A stretch of DNA of 64,000 nt from Streptomyces spectabilis (GTDB lineage Bacteria > Actinomycetota > Actinomycetes > Streptomycetales > Streptomycetaceae), in contig NZ_CP023690.1 of the NCBI RefSeq assembly GCF_008704795.1, positions 7,822,501 to 7,886,500 on the forward strand. The letters are read 5' to 3'. Position numbers and translations under genes: made by a program. This document shows, in pieces, positions 63,233 through 64,000 of the stretch (position 1 is the stretch's first letter; each line of letters opens with the position of its first letter). The notes beneath the pieces were generated by a model. The model saw only the letters and a program-made list of their open reading frames with translations, made no database searches and was not told the DNA's origin.

Positions 63233-64000
63233 ATGATCGAAGCACGGCGGTTGCACATCTTGCGCGCGGTGGCCGACCACGGCACCGTCACCGCCGCGGC
63301 CGCCGCCCTCTATCTCACCCCGTCCGCCGTGTCGCAGCAGCTCACCGCGTTGGAGCAGGAGACGGGGCACCGGCTCGTGGACCGGTCGGCGCGGGGCGTC
63401 CGGCTCACGCCCGCGGGCGAGATCCTGCTCGCGCACACGAACGCCGTGCTCGCCCAGCTGGAGCGGGCCGAGGCCGAGCTGGCCGCGTACAGCTCCGGCG
63501 CGGCCGGGACGGTGACGCTCGCGGCGTTCGCGACCGGCATCGGCCTGGTCGTGGCGCCCGCCCTGAACCGGCTCGCCGAGACCGCGCCCGGCATCCGGGT
63601 GCGCGTCCAGGACGCCGAGGGCGACGCCAGCCTGCCGATGGTGCTCGACCGGCAGGTGGACGTGGCGGTGGCCGTGGAGTACCGCGGCGCGCCGGGCGCC
63701 GACGACGCGCGCCTGACACGCGTACCGCTGTACGCCGAACCCTTCGACGCGGTGCTCCCCGTGACGCACCCGCTGGCCGACGGCGGCCGGGTGCCGCTCG
63801 CCGGCCTCGCCAAGGACGTGTGGATCGGGCCCTTCCCCGGCAACCCCTGCCACGACGTGGTGGTCCTCGCCTGTGAACAGGCAGGCTTCCAGCCGGTCAT
63901 GGAACACACGTCGGACGACTTCCGCGCGGTGGTCGCCCTGGCGTCGGCGGGCGCGGGCGTGGCTCTCGTGCCCCGCTCCGCCCTGCGGGGCATGGACGTG
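63233..64000 (+). CDS. LysR-family transcriptional regulator, 3' truncated
   Basis: The frame opens at ATG 63233 (GGGG upstream) and runs 256 codons to the window end without a stop. Residues ~4-62 form the LysR winged helix (RRLHILRAVADHGTVTAAAAAL, then LTPSAVSQQLTALEQETGHRLVDR). The effector domain follows from ~90 (GTVTLAAFATGIGLVVAPALNRLAE). About 40-50 residues are probably missing. It follows kbl on the same strand, but control of tdh-kbl is only a guess, since LysR genes more often regulate divergent neighbours. Confidence 0.93.
   Translation, partial: MIEARRLHILRAVADHGTVTAAAAALYLTPSAVSQQLTALEQETGHRLVDRSARGVRLTPAGEILLAHTNAVLAQLERAEAELAAYSSGAAGTVTLAAFATGIGLVVAPALNRLAETAPGIRVRVQDAEGDASLPMVLDRQVDVAVAVEYRGAPGADDARLTRVPLYAEPFDAVLPVTHPLADGGRVPLAGLAKDVWIGPFPGNPCHDVVVLACEQAGFQPVMEHTSDDFRAVVALASAGAGVALVPRSALRGMDV

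Overview
The window reads as a chromosomal segment of a Streptomyces or close relative. The GC content is very high, with C or G in almost every third codon position. GTG starts and 1-4 nt start/stop overlaps are common. It carries a conservon (sensor kinase, roadblock, DUF742, GTPase), an aminobacteriohopanetriol-type hopanoid operon, and several proteins that I know mainly from Streptomyces. The gene order around 17-46 kb resembles what I recall of the S. coelicolor SCO6745-SCO6771 region; this is from memory and was not checked by search. No phage, IS element, CRISPR array, rRNA or tRNA was seen.

Layout. 0-13.9 kb holds metabolic and secreted functions: a truncated acyl-CoA ligase, an amino-acid permease, secreted M1, S15-like and M14 peptidases, a BCCT transporter, a D-amino-acid oxidase divergent from an unrecognised Cys-containing protein, and an ABC-F ATPase. 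14-24.6 kb holds Tex, a 54-aa LPFR-motif micro-protein, an SCO6745-like protein, a GlxA-type regulator paired with a DJ-1 enzyme, an enoyl-CoA hydratase, an HdeD-like membrane protein, an anti-sigma-type ATPase, isopentenyl-diphosphate isomerase, a cation diffusion facilitator and GalE.

24.9-32.0 kb is a tightly overlapping seven-gene island. It encodes a large CDP-alcohol phosphotransferase fusion, a LicC/IPCT-like nucleotidyltransferase, a glycerol-1-phosphate-dehydrogenase-like enzyme, a second CDP-alcohol phosphotransferase lacking one catalytic Asp, a GT2 glycosyltransferase and a Wzm/Wzt-type exporter. I infer a polyol-phosphate-containing surface glycopolymer or glycolipid. It is the best candidate here for an undescribed system.

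32.3-45.1 kb is a near-complete hopanoid operon: hpnC, hpnD, a 35-aa micro-ORF, hpnE, a polyprenyl diphosphate synthase, shc, hpnG, hpnH, ispG, dxs and hpnO. Dxs and IspG, with IDI at 21.6 kb, supply isoprenoid precursors. HpnC/D/E make squalene, Shc cyclises it, HpnH adds adenosyl, HpnG removes adenine and HpnO aminates. An XRE-cupin regulator with a striking tandem operator and a 52-aa membrane protein follow.

46-64 kb is ordinary accessory content: a tyrosine phosphatase, GH36 alpha-galactosidase, SGNH hydrolase, SIMPL protein, an amino-acid dehydrogenase/TetR operon under a 32-bp inverted repeat, an AhpD-like protein, an MBL hydrolase, the conservon plus a GAF protein, a Gfo/Idh/MocA oxidoreductase, the tdh-kbl threonine degradation pair and a LysR gene cut by the window end.
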